Source: Paraspadella gotoi
Lineage: Eukaryota > Chaetognatha
Assembly (NCBI GenBank): GCA_051294375.1
Contig: CM119264.1
Location: 675,611-739,610, forward strand
Length of the DNA: 64,000 bases
Reading direction: 5' to 3'
Shown here in pieces: positions 11,100 to 22,706 of this stretch (the stretch's first letter is position 1; each line of letters begins with the position of its first letter). The position numbers were made by a program, and so were the translations under genes. The notes beneath the pieces are model-generated. The model saw only the letters and a list, made by a program, of their open reading frames with translations. It made no database searches and had not been told where the DNA came from.

Positions 11100-11745
11100 T
11101 AAATTATCTTCAATATTTGATTCCTAATTAATTCCGATTTGATTTCGATTCAGTTTTCTGATTCCGATTTCCACCTTCGATAAGATAAATGAATAATAAT
11201 CGTTACCGTATTGAGTGAAAGAAAATATAGACTTCAATGAACCTGGAGAGTTCACATCAAAAACAAAAACAAAAACAAAAAAGGAAAAGGCAAAAACGTG
11301 GCTCGGTGAAACCGAGGTCCAAAAGTGTGGACATGGAGGAAAGTGTGATTACAAAGATGGGAAGGCAGAGGATCATCGCAATGGAATCAGAACCCAAAAT
11401 GGAATCGATCCGCGACTCGGGGAGAATCCGCCGAATTCGAATCGCTCTATCTATATGGACGAAACCACAAGTGAATCGGCCAATCACAAGATGGGCTTCA
11501 TGCCATCGGGAAACCAGACCCGTGTCGATATCCTATTGTCTGTATAATATTTACCATACTGTTGTATAAATACCTGCTGTTTGTAATAAATACCTACTGA
11601 TTTCATCTCTGCCTCAAATTCTAACACCGTCTTTGCTTGTGCTTACTGAAGAATTTAAACCAACTTTCATGTTAAATCTCTTATTCTGTACTTTATGTGT
11701 GTCAATCGGTGGGATTCGAACCCACGACTCCACAGAGGCTTGATG
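11100..11745 (-). repeat. tRNA-3'-half repeat, left palindrome copy
   Basis: On the - strand the repeat starts with AGCCTCTGTGGAGTCGTGGG and continues through GTTCGAATCCCACCG, a T-arm/B-box with variable-arm sequence. A body of roughly 600 bp follows, containing GATTCCATTTTGGGTTCTGA. The right palindrome arm carries the same repeat at 13057-13700, and related repeats are at 45.33 and 55.05 kb. The tRNA 5' half is missing, so this is not a functional tRNA gene. Confidence 0.65.
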
Positions 11746-12215
11746 TGATACTTTGTTACTATAATACTATGTTACTATGTTACAAAGACGGAAAGGTATA
11801 GTTTATGGGACGGAATTTCGATAAACGTGACTACTTTAGTATGAACATATGCACAATATAATGTACAACAAGCATCCTATTGTTCATAACTTATTTTTAA
11901 AAATAAACCGAAAAAAAATGTATTAAGAAGTATTGATATTCTAAAAAAAACAAGATTGGTCTTATCCAAAGTGTTGCGCCTCAGTGACTTTCTCTCACTG
12001 TGTAATTTCACATAAACTAAATGAACTATGAAAATGTATGTATAATAAACGACTTATGGATGATCACTCTTCAGAAAAATTCATTTCAAAACAACTTGAC
12101 AGACAGACAGACCGAAAAAATTGACTTAAAGAAAAAGGAAGCGAAATAAAGGAATCGGGGCTTCGAAGCCCATTGGCCTTTCAAAAGATTGATCGGACAA
12201 CATTTATTTTCGGAT

Positions 12216-12445
12216 TAAGACTCTCTCTCTCTCTCTCTCTTTCTCCTCTCTCATCGTCATCTCCTCCTTCTCTTCTGCTCTCTCTCGTATTACAAGAGCT
12301 ATCGTGGTGTTTTTTCTCCCTGCCAATTCGCTCGTTTTCTTCTCGATACATTTCGAGTTTGTCAAAGTGAATGGAAACTGGAACAAATTGAGATGATTAC
12401 ACGTGAGACAACGAATCGTTCCCGAGGCATACAAGCAGAGAAATG

Positions 12446-12484
<39 letters not shown>

Positions 12485-12549
12485 ATCTCTCTCTCTCTCT
12501 CTCTCTCTCTCTGCTCTGCTTTTTCTCGTCACTCCTCTCTATCCATAAT

Positions 12550-12589
<40 letters not shown>

Positions 12590-12590
12590 T
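12216..12590. repeat. palindrome centre with opposing (CT)n and (GA)n runs
   Basis: The hinge between the arms contains CTCTCT at about 12223-12242 and 12443-12512 and GAGA at about 12552-12586, separated by a unique 120-bp piece (TCTCGTATTACAAGAGCTATC...). No coding or RNA feature is supported. Confidence 0.7.
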
Positions 12591-13056
12591 TAATCCGAAA
12601 TAAATGTGTCCGATCAATCTTTTGAAAGGCCAATGGCTTCGAAGCCCCGATTCCTTTATTCGCTTTCCTTTTTTCTTTAAGTCAATTTTTCGGTCTGTCT
12701 GTCTGTCAGTTGTTTGAAATGAATTTTTCTGAAGAGTGATCATCCATAAGTCGTTTATTATACATACATTTCATAGTCATTTAGTTATGTGAAATACACG
12801 TGAGAGAAAGTCACTGAGGCGCAACACTTTGGATAGACCAATCTTGTTTTTTTTAGAATATCAATACTTCTTAATACAGTTTTTTTTCGGTTTATTTTTA
12901 AAAAAATAGTTATGAACAATAGGATGCTTGTTGTACATATATTGTGCATATGTTTCATACTAAAGTAGTCACGTTATCGAAATTCCGTCCATAAACTTAT
13001 CCTTTCCGTCTTTGTATCATAGTAACATAGTATTATAGTAACAAAGTATCACATCA

Positions 13057-13098
13057 GCCTCTGTGGAGTCGTGGGTTCGAATCCCACCGATGACACCA
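13057..13098 (+). repeat. tRNA-like 3' half with CCA, right palindrome copy
   Basis: AGTCGTGGGTTCGAATCCCA followed by CCGATGACACCACA gives a variable-arm stub, a T arm with a good B box, half an acceptor stem and CCA. It lacks the D and anticodon arms. It heads a repeat running on to about 13700. Confidence 0.65.
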
Positions 13099-13944
13099 CA
13101 ATAAAGTAAGTAGAAAGAGATTTTAACATGAAAGTGGATTTTATTCTCAGTAAGGCACAAGCAAAGACGGTGTCAGAATTTGAGGCAGAATGAATCAGTA
13201 GGTATTTATACAACAGCAGGTATTTATACAACAGTAGGTATTTATACAGAGCAATAGGATCATCGACACGGGCTGGTTTTCCCGATGGCATGAAGCCCAT
13301 CTTGTGATTGGCCGATTCACTTGGTGGTTCGTCCAATGAGAGAGCGAATTCGAATTCCGGCGGATTCTCCCCGAGTCGCGGATCCGATTCCATTTTGGGT
13401 TCTGATTCCATTTGCGATGATCCTCTGCTTCCCATCTTTGTATCACACTTTCCTCCATGTCACACTTTGACCTCGTTTCACCGAGCCACGTTTTGCCTCC
13501 TTTTTGTTTTTGTTTTTGTTTTTGATGTGACTCTCCAGGTTCATTGAAGTCTATATTTTCTTTCACTCAATACGTAACGATTATTATCATTATCTCATCG
13601 AAGGTGGAATCGGAATCAAGAAACTGAATCGAAATCAAATCGGAATTAATTAGGAATCAAATATGAAGATAATTTATTTTATAGTATTATCTGGTCTCAG
13701 AGCTAAAGTCTTTTTTTTTTCTGAAGTGAATTTGAACGAGTTAATGAAATTTAAAACGAAACTTTTCCCCCCGATATGTTTTTATTAATATTATAATGTT
13801 TTTATTAATATTAATATTTTTTATTAATATAATTCGCCGTTTATCAATTAACAGTTTTTCGTTTAAATAATTCAATTAAAAAAAGAATAATTTTAGTTTG
13901 ATACTCATTGTATTATTCCTTTCTGTTTCGTTGAGTACAGAGAT

Positions 13945-14026
13945 TAAGAAATAGTTTGAAATTTATTTCTTCAACGAATTCATAAAAACAAATTCGTTGA
14001 AGAAATAAATTTCAAACTATTTCTTA
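13945..14026. repeat. perfect 36-bp inverted repeat with 10-nt loop
   Basis: Positions 13945-13980 and 13991-14026 are exact reverse complements, with the loop CATAAAAACA between. The stem begins TAAGAAATAGTTTGAAATTT. TTTGATACTC flanks it on both sides (about 13897 and 14030). It is absent from the corresponding part of the left palindrome arm. Confidence 0.85.
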
Positions 14027-14433
14027 AAGTTTGATACTCGAATTTTTTTAAATATGATGATTGAAAGAATTTATTTGGATTAACTCTAGTTCTCGAAAAT
14101 AAAAACGATTAGTGATATCAAAGTTTCTATTATTTTCTTAGAATAATCAAAATAGAAAGAATTATTACTACTCTATTTGTCATCACTCATTAGTTAATAA
14201 ATATTATCAAAATTAGAAAAACGCCGTGCGAGAGACAGAGAGAAAAACCGAAAGAGAGAAATAAAGAGAGAGAGGGAGAGAGAGAAAGGGGGAAAGAGAG
14301 CAAAGGGAGAGAGAGAGAGAGAGAGTTTTTTTTCCTTTGACAAAATTGATGTTTTGGCGAATGTTTACCGCGAAGACTCCAACAAAGACGCTTGACATAA
14401 TCCTTTCCCCGCATTTCGAGGTCGGGGTACTCC

Positions 14434-14526
<93 letters not shown>

Positions 14527-14880
14527 AGGAAAATTCGATGAGAAACAAACAGGCCAAGGGCATTGACAGTCAGGCTCAGCGAGAAGAAGAAACAGAGAGA
14601 AACAAAAGGAAAATAAAAGAAAACAACATAGAAAAACAAAAGAGAACTAAAAGTAAACAACAGAGGAAAACAAAAGAGAAATAAAAGAAAACAACAGAGA
14701 CAAACAAAAGGTAAATAAAAGAAAACCACAGTAACAAACAAAAACGAAAAATTCCAACTTCAAGTTTTCGCCAAATGTTATCAAAATTCTAAATTCTCAA
14801 TCGATGATAATAACTTTTTGGCTCCGACGTTGGAATCTTTTTGAGAGATGATGTTAATAAGAAAGATTGAGAGGGAGACA

Positions 14881-15010
<130 letters not shown>

Positions 15011-15899
15011 ATAATTCGACAATAAATCAAAAGAGAGAAAATCAAAATAAAGAAAATTATTTGGGTAAGAATTTGTTTTATTTCAAGAAAAACATTGACG
15101 AAAAATTGTTAGTTTTATAAGAAAATTGTTATCTTTTGAATAAACGTTTTCTTGAAAGTACATTTGGTTAATTCATTAGAGGATTAGTGTTAGGGTTATG
15201 GTTAGGGGTTAGTGGTTAGGGTTAGGGTAAGAGATTAGGTTTTATTTTTGATAAAAGTGAAGGGATTTAAAACCGAAAATGATGAACTTTTAGAATTTTA
15301 ACAATCACTTTAACCATCACAACTACTCCAGGGGTGGGAGCCTATATCGACACAAAATTAAAAAAATATTACTCTAAAGCTCTTAATGATAATTAAAATC
15401 TATATAAATATTCGTATAGTCCTCTACCTTATCTCTTAGACGATATATTAATTGTTTTGAAACTCGTTCATATTAAGTTTTTTTTGATGCAGCAAGGGCA
15501 ACTGCTCGGTTTTCTCTGTTTTTCTCTTTATTTGTAAACTTATTGTTAAATCTTAATCTAATATATAAAAGTAAAAAGTATTTTTTAAAGTATTTATTTG
15601 TAGTAGAATAAGCTTCTGGCAAGGTGTAAATGGTATTTTGGTTAAAAAAATTTCAAGTAATTAGGTAAGATTTGGTTAAGTTACTGTTATGGTTTGAATT
15701 TTATTAAAACTTACTTTTATCAGGAAATTTATTAGGTAAGATTTATTAATGCATAATAAAGCGTCAAAAAGGTAAAAAATACATAAAGTATTTGATAATT
15801 TAAGCATATTCGTTATAATCTTCTTAAAATTTTGTTTTACTTACCTGAGAAAAAATTAAATAGGTTTAATTTGGATAGTGATGAAAAGCTTAAAATCAG

Positions 15900-16690
15900 G
15901 TAAATTTAACGACCACTGAAAGATATTAACAAATATAGTTGTTATTGTATGCAATACAATGCGCGCGTATAAAAATGACTAAATAAAGTATCGGAAAATA
16001 TAAAATATAGAGCCCAATTTTCACGTTAAAGGTCTTATGGTACCTTACCTTCCTTCCAAAAATGAACAAAATCTATGAAGTATTTCCCGAGTTATGAGCA
16101 TTTTTAACGTAAGTCGGACATACCGATGGACAGACGGACATACCGAGCGACCGACCGACCACAAAGTGCCTTATTGAGTTGCATGAATGGATAAGTAAAA
16201 TCCCATCGCTTTGTGTCTTTCATTGCTTCGACTTCTCTGTTTTTTTTGGCCGCTAGAGGGGATCGACCGCTGCGTTTCTCTCGTCACAGTTTGATTCAAA
16301 CAAAGGAACAGCGCGAAAGATTCCCCCCCAAAAAAAAGGAAAATTGGATTTTCTCTCAAGATTTTTTGCCCTTTTAGTTGCAACTCTATAAGTTACTTTT
16401 GGTCGGTCTGTCTGTCGGTCGGTCGGTTGGTCTGTCCGGTCGGTAAGTCTCTCCGTCGGTCTAATATAATTCGCCTGTAATTGGCTGTTCATTTGGTAAG
16501 ACAAGAAAAAACCTCAAATCAAAGTGACTGCTAGCGCCGCCTTCAGGAAATCCTAAAACTTTAAGTAATAAAAGACGGAATTTCGATGCAGTGTTTGTCA
16601 TAAATACATGGGTTAAGAAAGTTTTTTAGTCATGTCATGTCATGTCATGTCATATATCATGTGAAAATAAGGTCACTGCGGCGCAACGCA
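15900..16690. repeat. dispersed repeat with CTAGCGCC core, right palindrome copy
   Basis: Contains GTGACTGCTAGCGCCGCC, GATGCAGTG and a GTCGGTC microsatellite, then TTTAACGTAAGTC. It is the inverted mate of about 7780-8620. Related copies elsewhere share the same block order. Confidence 0.65.
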
Positions 16691-17145
16691 TTGTTTTAGT
16701 TTTTTGTTATTTATTTCATTTTTTTGTCTTTATCTTTATTTTTTTTTAAAAAGGCACCGCAATGTTTTTACTATGTATGTTTTGCTTCGTTTCTCTCCTC
16801 TCTCTTTACTCTCTTTTTCGTTGTTTTGATCGGTTATCTTACCTTTTAACATTTTCTTTCTTTTCTTTTCTTTTCTTTTCTTTTCGTTTCTTTTCTTTTC
16901 TTTTCTTTTCTTTTCTTTTCTTTTCTTTTCTTTTCTTTTCTTTTCTTTTCTTTTCTTTTCTTTTCTTTTCTTTTCATTTGCGTTCCTTTCCAATCCTCTC
17001 CTTTCCTTTATTTTTTTCCTTTCCATTCATCTCTCCACCTCCTTTCTTTTTCTTTCAATCCTTTCCTTTCCCCTCCTCTCCTTTCCTCTCCTTTTTTTCC
17101 TTTCTTTTCCTTTCTTTTTATTTTCTTTTCTCTCCTTTTTTTCCT

Positions 17146-17274
17146 CTGTTTTTTTCTTGGTCACCCTACTTGTCTCTCACTTCTCGCTGGACTTTTCAAC
17201 ACCATTAGTCCAATTAAACTTCGATTTAATGATTCTTTACTCTTCTCCCTCTCCATATTTCCCTTTCCTCCACG
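17146..17274. other. unique sequence between palindrome and exon 2
   Basis: Ordinary intronic sequence of about 130 bp, moderately CT-rich, with no feature seen apart from leading into the 22-bp array. Confidence 0.6.
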
Positions 17275-17384
17275 CTTACCCACTGCCCCAACCACACTTA
17301 CCCACTGCCCCAACCACACTTACCCACTCTCCCAACCACACTTACCCACTCCCCTAACCACACTTACCCACTGCCCCCGCCACC
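17275..17384 (+). repeat. five exact-length 22-bp units ending at the exon 2 splice acceptor
   Basis: The unit CTTACCCACTGCCCCAACCA plus CA is repeated at 17275, 17297, 17319, 17341 and 17363. The fifth unit runs straight into ACAG at 17385-17388, the acceptor of exon 2. The array supplies the C-rich tract, and its repeated CTTAC could act as branch-point-like sequence. Confidence 0.9.
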
Positions 17385-17388
17385 ACAG

Positions 17389-17526
17389 ATCCGTGATCGA
17401 GACCGTGGTTCCTGTGGGCGCGAAGATTGGATTCGACTGCACTGACAGATCGGATCGACCCGCGATTTGGCTCAGAGCGAAAGGAAACAAGTATCTGTCA
17501 TTTGGGAAGGACCCTTTCGACACCAG
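17389..17526 (+). CDS. exon 2: first half of Ig domain 1
   Basis: The acceptor CACCACAG precedes it and the donor GTAAGA follows. The first base completes a Gly codon with exon 1. It encodes SVIETVVPVGAKIGFDC then TDRSDRPAIWLRAKGNKYL and SFGKDPFDT. IGFDC supplies the strand B cysteine, and the Trp of AIW lies 11 residues later, the spacing of an Ig V/I-type fold. The exon ends with AG, which pairs with the next exon's C to give Ser. Intron 2 (258 bp) splits this domain. The domain call rests on the Cys-Trp-Cys pattern together with exon 3. Confidence 0.88.
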
Positions 17527-17784
17527 GTAAGAATATGGGCACAAAAATTAATTAGTGCATATATCGAAACCCCCAACGGTAATATTAAGTTCAAGTATGA
17601 TGATATAAACAATTATTTTTTGGAAAATTGTTTAAATGCGAAAATAAATTTCAGTTGCAACAACAACAACGAAAATAAATATTATAAAGGCCAGAAATAT
17701 TGACCTGACTCGAGATCTAAAAATACTTTTTACTCTCTTTCTCTCCTTTTCCCACACACAAACTCCCGCCCCAACCGCACGCAG

Positions 17785-17909
17785 CATCAACTTGGAAAAA
17801 TTCGGATTCTACCAATCGGGAAATACTTACACATTGGTTTTGAAAAACGCGCAGCCCGAAGACGCGGGAACATTTAAATGTGGAAACCGCATCACCGCCG
17901 CTTTGACGG
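17785..17909 (+). CDS. exon 3: second half of Ig domain 1
   Basis: The acceptor is CCGCACGCAG and the donor GTAAGA. The exon encodes INLEKFGFYQSGNTYTLVLK followed by NAQPEDAGTFKCGNRITAA. LVLKNAQPEDAGTFKC is a textbook strand E-F segment of an Ig domain: Leu-x-Leu-x-Asn, Asp-x-Gly-x-(Tyr/Phe)-x-Cys. This cysteine pairs with that in exon 2. The exon ends with G in phase 1, joined to TG of exon 4 as Val. Codon choice favours C/G-ending codons, unlike the AT-rich surrounding introns. Confidence 0.92.
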
Positions 17910-17996
17910 GTAAGATCTTTTGAGGTTGGAAATCAAAATCACATTTTAAAGAGGAACATAATCAAAGGACATGAATCTTCATTAAAATTAATCATG

Positions 17997-18310
17997 ACTA
18001 AATATTTAGAGGAAAGAAAAAATAAAATAGAGGAAAGAAAAAATAAAATAGAGGAAAGAAACAAGAAAATAGAAGAAAGAAAAAAGAAAATAGAGGAAAG
18101 AAAAAGAAAATAGAGGAAAGAAAAAAGAAAAAAAAGGAAAGAAAAAAAAAAGAAAGGAAAGAAAAAAGAAAATAGAGGAAAGAAAAAAAAATAGAGGAAG
18201 GAAAAAGGAAAATAAAGGAAAGAAAAAAGAAAATAAAGGAAAGAAAAAGAAAATAGAGGAAAGAAAAAGAAAATAGAGGAAGAAAGAGGAAAATTGGGAA
18301 AAAAAAGAGT
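17997..18310. repeat. purine minisatellite in intron 3
   Basis: Degenerate tandem units of AAATAGAGGAAAGAAAAA (about 18-19 bp) on the + strand. The complementary frames give Phe/Ser/Leu-rich open frames, which are artefacts. (GA)n follows at about 18367-18436. Confidence 0.85.
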
Positions 18311-18361
18311 AGATAAATAAGGCAATAAACAATCCTAAGGAATGACAAATGGACGAGGAAA

Positions 18362-18437
<76 letters not shown>

Positions 18438-18619
18438 GAAATGGCAGAGATGGAGGGGAGAACATAAGAGACAGATAGATCAGAGAGAAAGAGATAAATA
18501 ACAATCTCTGTATGACCCGATTTCTGAATGAGGTTGAAATCTTCTTCGAATTCGATTCCATTTATGTCATCGTTAGTCGCTGGAGAGTTTCCATCCACCA
18601 TCAACGACCAGGCCAACTT

Positions 18620-18621
18620 TG

Positions 18622-18672
<51 letters not shown>
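18620..18672. repeat. (CT)n microsatellite
   Basis: A pure CT run in intron 3. A second, longer run lies at about 18929-19024. Confidence 0.9.
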
Positions 18673-18674
<2 letters not shown>

Positions 18675-18812
18675 GCCTCCTCATAGTCTCACATTTATCC
18701 ACAATTGTGATTATCTTTCTCCATTATTGTCCTTTAATATCTTCCCATTTTTTAAATCGGAATCTATTCTCTCACTTACCTTTTATTCAATTGTAACTAT
18801 TCTCTCTCTTTC

Positions 18813-18892
18813 GGCTCTCTTTTCCAAGATCGCCCCAAATCTAGCTAATTTTGAAATTAAGATGAAAAGGGGCGTTGTGAGAAAATAAGGCC
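18813..18892. mobile_element. miniature inverted-repeat element, GGCTCTCTTTTC family, 80-bp copy
   Basis: The left end GGCTCTCTTTTCCAAGATCG and the inverted right end GGCCTTATTTTCTCACAACG are each followed by a CCCC-containing block. This is the shortest copy seen and is almost all terminal repeat. It lies in intron 3, close to exon 4. Confidence 0.6.
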
Positions 18893-18921
18893 TTCACGTG
18901 GTTCACCACCCCTTCTCATAT

Positions 18922-19028
<107 letters not shown>

Positions 19029-19057
19029 CGCTTCACCACTCCTTGCAACCCCCGCAG

Positions 19058-19164
19058 TGGTCTCCACTCCCGCTTGCACTCCTTGGAGCGACACTCAATT
19101 CTACGAAGATCAACCGACTGAAGTGACTTGCGAAGTCACGGCTCACGGTGAACACGTCCCTCAG
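19058..19164 (+). CDS. exon 4: start of Ig domain 2
   Basis: The acceptor is CAACCCCCGCAG and the donor GTGAGA. The two first bases complete a Val codon. It encodes [19 protein letters not shown] then [17 protein letters not shown]. The segment [11 protein letters not shown] is the A'-B region of an Ig C2/I-type domain, with the strand B cysteine. The exon ends in phase 0 after Gln. It precedes a 19.5-kb intron, the largest in the window; continuity with exon 5 is supported by phase and by the domain pattern. Confidence 0.88.
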
Positions 19165-19184
19165 GTGAGAGAGTGACAGATGGA

Positions 19185-19847
19185 GAGAGCGACAGCGGTG
19201 ATAGCGACTGCTGTGATAGCGACTGCTGTGATAGTGATGGAGGCTTTAGGCTTACTTAACCTGTACAAAGTAAGGGACAAAATAGCTTATTTAATGAATA
19301 TATATTATCATATTTTATATGATGATTGGAAAATTTTATACTAATTTCATGAATGTTTGTTGAATGAAAATGAATCCCCGGGAGACAATTTGGTAAAGCC
19401 TATAAATTTTTAAAAATGTAAAAAATATAAAAAAATTGTCAAAAATATCCAACTAATAAATGAACAAATAAATGAAAATAACGGATATTATACAAAAGTA
19501 CAAACAAAAGGACATCGTCCTCGTTCCTTTGGCGAACTCGCTTACTTAATCAAATTTATATCCTAATTAAAAATCAACGACATCATTTATCATTTTTAAA
19601 ATTTGTCCGCATTTATTTTCCTTTTTTCACTTATTTCACTTATTTCACTCATTTAGTCAAGAATAGCGTTAGATATATACAATTTTTGACTAGCATTTTA
19701 GTATTTCCGTAGGTTTTCATCGAATTGCAGTAAAATATAATTCATTTCTAGTGTAGAATGTAGACTGTTGAGATTTAATCATATAAATTGAAAATTCCAA
19801 ATCAGATTAATAATCAAAGTCGGAATAATTTAATTTGCACCTTTAAA

Positions 19848-19900
<53 letters not shown>

Positions 19901-20002
19901 CGATGATTTTCCAAACAAAGGAAATAATAAGAAGAAGGAAAGAATAAAACGACGAGGAGGAAGATAACGACAACGATAACGATGTCAACAAGGTGATGAA
20001 TG

Positions 20003-20047
<45 letters not shown>

Positions 20048-20410
20048 AGATGATAACAATGATATTAATCGCGGATGTGATTAACGTTTAATATTATATA
20101 TTATATATTTGTGAAAACTTTGTCAGTTGACTGTTTCTTTTTATGTACATACATACTTTTAAAGAAATGATTTTTTAGTTGTTTTTTGACGTATTTTATT
20201 AATAAAGCTTTTTTTTTTAAATGGGAAAGAGGCTTATCAAAATAAAATAATTTTAAAAAGGCGGACGACCTAGAGGTCAATTCAGAATTAAAATCGGTTT
20301 TAGATTAAAGATTTAGTTACGGATTAGGGATAAGTATTTAGTTAGGGATTAGGTTAAGGGGATTCGAGATGTCAGATAAAAAAATGGATTAGGTATAAGG
20401 TTAGGGTTAA
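19185..20410. other. start of intron 4: AT-rich with (ACG)n and TTAGGG-like pieces
   Basis: There is a short 15-bp tandem (TGATAGCGACTGCTG) at about 19199-19235. A tail-like AAAATAGCTTATTTAATGA at about 19279 is shared with repeats at 56.9, 58.68 and 61.25 kb. (ACG)n lies at 19848-19905 with related GACGATGAC sequence to 20055. GGATTAGGGATAAG-type repeats lie at 20320-20405. No exon was found here. Confidence 0.6.
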
Positions 20411-20429
20411 TGACCAAGTTGGTCATTAA

Positions 20430-20540
20430 TGTCATCATCAACATCATCATCATCATCATCATCATCATCATAATCATCATCATCATCATTATAATCATCA
20501 TCATCAACATCAACATCAATATCATCAAGATTAACAAAGT
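20430..20540. repeat. (ATC)n microsatellite
   Basis: CATCAT runs on the + strand with AAC interruptions. The Ile- and Asp-rich open frames across it are artefacts. Confidence 0.9.
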
Positions 20541-20569
20541 CGTCTTCGTTGTTATGAGAAAAAATCATC

Positions 20570-20910
20570 GCCACCTTTTCCTTTTCCTCACCTCTTCCTC
20601 CCTCTCTCCTCTCCCTCCATCTCTCCACATCCTCTTCCTCCCTCTCTCCTCCTCCCTCTTCCTCCCTCTCTCCTCTTCCTCCTTCTTTCCTCCTCCCTCA
20701 TCCTCTTCCTCCTCTCTCCTCTCCTCCTTTCGTCCTCCTCTCTCCTCTTCCTCCTTCTTTCCTCCTCCCTCATCCTCTTCCTCCCTCTCTCCTCTTTCTC
20801 CCTCTTTCCTCTTCCTCTTCCTCCCTCTCTCTCCTCCTCCTGCTCCTCCTCTCTCCCTCTTCCTCCCTCTCTCCTCTCTTCCTTCCTCCCTTTCCTCTTC
20901 CCTCTCTAGC
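20570..20910. repeat. CCTCTTCCTCCCTCTC pyrimidine block
   Basis: Degenerate tandem CTCTTCCTCCCTCTCTCCTC sequence in intron 4 with no gene signal. Its right edge is repeated at 25059-25110, next to a gap. Confidence 0.8.
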
Positions 20911-21036
20911 AAAGATAACAACGAGCATGAAACCTTTAGGCGCCACAATTTTCCACTTTTTTTTTACATTCAACAATTTTTTTTTCTGATTTCAATTTTT
21001 ATTCAAATTGGACCGTGGATATTCTTCTGGTGGCAA

Positions 21037-21116
<80 letters not shown>

Positions 21117-21199
21117 GCCCCCTGCTGAGAGGCAATTCAATGTGGCGGAAACAAAGAACAAGAATCCCCTTACTTCCCCTTCTCTCTCTTCTCTCTCTC

Positions 21200-21231
<32 letters not shown>

Positions 21232-21295
21232 CCCCCTCTCTCCCTCCCCCACTCCCTCCCGTTTCGCATCCAGAACGGGGTCTTTCATCGCAAAT

Positions 21296-21351
<56 letters not shown>

Positions 21352-22395
21352 ATACGTGATTAAGTGTATTGCTTCCCTTCCATTCCCCTAAATTTTCGGG
21401 GAAAGATTTTTCTTTTTTAGTGTTTTAAGAATCTTTTTGTCCAATGATGGTGGCTCTCTTCTCGAAAGCACCCTTTTATGTTCTCTACACCTGACCCCCA
21501 ATTTTAAACATTAATTACTTAATCTTGATCCTTAATATAATTTTTTACATTATCCCCTAAATTTGTTTTCACAATCAATAACCTTTACCATATGTCTTCG
21601 TTCACTCGTTGTTCCGATCAAGATTCTCTAAATTTCGCTTCTATGCTATTCTTATATCAATGTGGGCAGATTTCGAAGCTTTTCGTCTTTGGAAGCCAAC
21701 GGAGGTAGAGAGCGATCGAAATGCCCATTAGATCATGTCCAAAGATGGTATTTAAATCGACTGGTCAGGCCGTTTTTCCCTCTTCCCAAAAATTTGTCTG
21801 TAAATAGAAACTAAATTCGTATTAGTTATATTTTAGAAACATAATTGTTATGTCTAAAAGATAAAAAAATAAAGTTTAATTTGTTTCTATTTTTAATGCT
21901 TTCCAAAGAAAACAAATAAACTACTTGTTTTGGATCAAATTTGTATAGTCAAGTCAGTACCTTGTAAGAATGATAATTATAAAATTATCATTATATTATA
22001 TATTATATTTTGTGAGAATAGTACATATATGATAAAAACGGTTATAAAGAATAATAAAACCTAAACAAACAAAAAGCTCAAATTAGTTTCCCAAGGCCCA
22101 ATCCACAAGACCAATCCCTATGACCAATACCTAAGCCCAATTCTAAAGCCAAAATCCAAAGCCAAATCCCTAAGCAAATCGCAAAGCCCAATCCAAAATC
22201 TCAATCCCTTAACCCAATCCAAAGGCCCAATTCCATAGCCAATCCCCAAACCAAATCCAAAGACTATTCCAAAGCCCAATCCCAAAGCCCAATTTTTAAG
22301 CCAATTCCTAAGCCCATTATCGAAAAACCCAATTCCAAAGCCCATTCTCAAAGCCCAATCCCTAAGCCCAATCCATAAACCCAATTAAGCCCCAT
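20868..22395 (+). repeat. direct duplication A, copy 1
   Basis: Shares its full length with 25059-26648: the edge CCTTTAGGCGCCACAATTTT, a (GA)n interval, CTAAATTTTCGGGGAAA, GTGGGCAGATTTCGAAGC, TTGTATAGTCAAGTCAGTAC and an AAAGCCCAATCC minisatellite. Differences are mostly single-base indels. The (GA)n of this copy (about 21048-21113 and 21299-21346) falls where copy 2 has a 365-N gap. The open frame around 21640-21760 is repeat-borne. Confidence 0.88.
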
Positions 22396-22550
22396 TCCCA
22401 AAGCCCCAATCCCTAGACAATCCCTAAGGCTCAATTCAAAGCTAGAAACACAAAGCCCAATCCCTAAGCCCAATTCAAAAGCCAAGTCTCAAAAACGCAA
22501 TCCTAATGCCCAATCTAAGCCCAATTCCTGAGCCAGAAACCCAAAGCCCA
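22085..22550. repeat. 12-13-bp minisatellite AAAGCCCAATCCC
   Basis: At least 30 degenerate units of AAGCCCAATCCC or AAGCCCAATTCC are seen. The repeat occurs again at 26330-26648 and in miniature at 866-930. The Gly/Leu/Trp frame on the - strand is an artefact. Confidence 0.9.
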
Positions 22551-22624
22551 CTCTTTCATCGAAACTCATTCATCATTGTCGACAACAATAAGCGAATAAA
22601 TAGTCTTACTCTCTCTCTCTATTC

Positions 22625-22626
22625 CC

Positions 22627-22706
<80 letters not shown>

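Larger units (their letters stand above)
7343..12230 (+). repeat. left arm of giant imperfect palindrome
   Basis: Reads as the reverse complement of about 12560-17145. Paired landmarks: GCGGTGCC at 7703 with GGCACCGCAATG near 16752; CAGTTGCCCTTGCTGCAATC near 9027 with its complement near 15490; AGTCGTGGGTTCGAATCCCA near 13070 with its complement near 11712; CGATCAATCTTTTGAAAGGC near 12612 with its complement near 12180. The arm contains a (GA/CT)n-rich part, a tRNA-like repeat and a dispersed repeat. It has no supported gene and lies wholly within intron 1. Confidence 0.9.

Noticed and set aside
11701-13098. Functional tRNA genes at the B-box-like sequences
   Set aside because: D and anticodon arms are absent and the sequences continue directly into repeat body.
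15175-15245. True telomere from GGTTAGGGTTAGGG
   Set aside because: The array is short, degenerate and internal, and similar short tracts occur in several miniature elements.
20410-21363. 317-codon frame on the + strand
   Set aside because: It crosses (ATC)n, CCTCTT repeats and (GA)n, changing composition with each repeat. The duplicate at 25 kb does not preserve it.
21640-21770. Possible exon with ADFESFSSLEANGGRERSK-like translation
   Set aside because: The duplicated copy at 25.9 kb has an indel that changes the frame, the phase does not fit between exons 4 and 5, and no good splice borders are seen.
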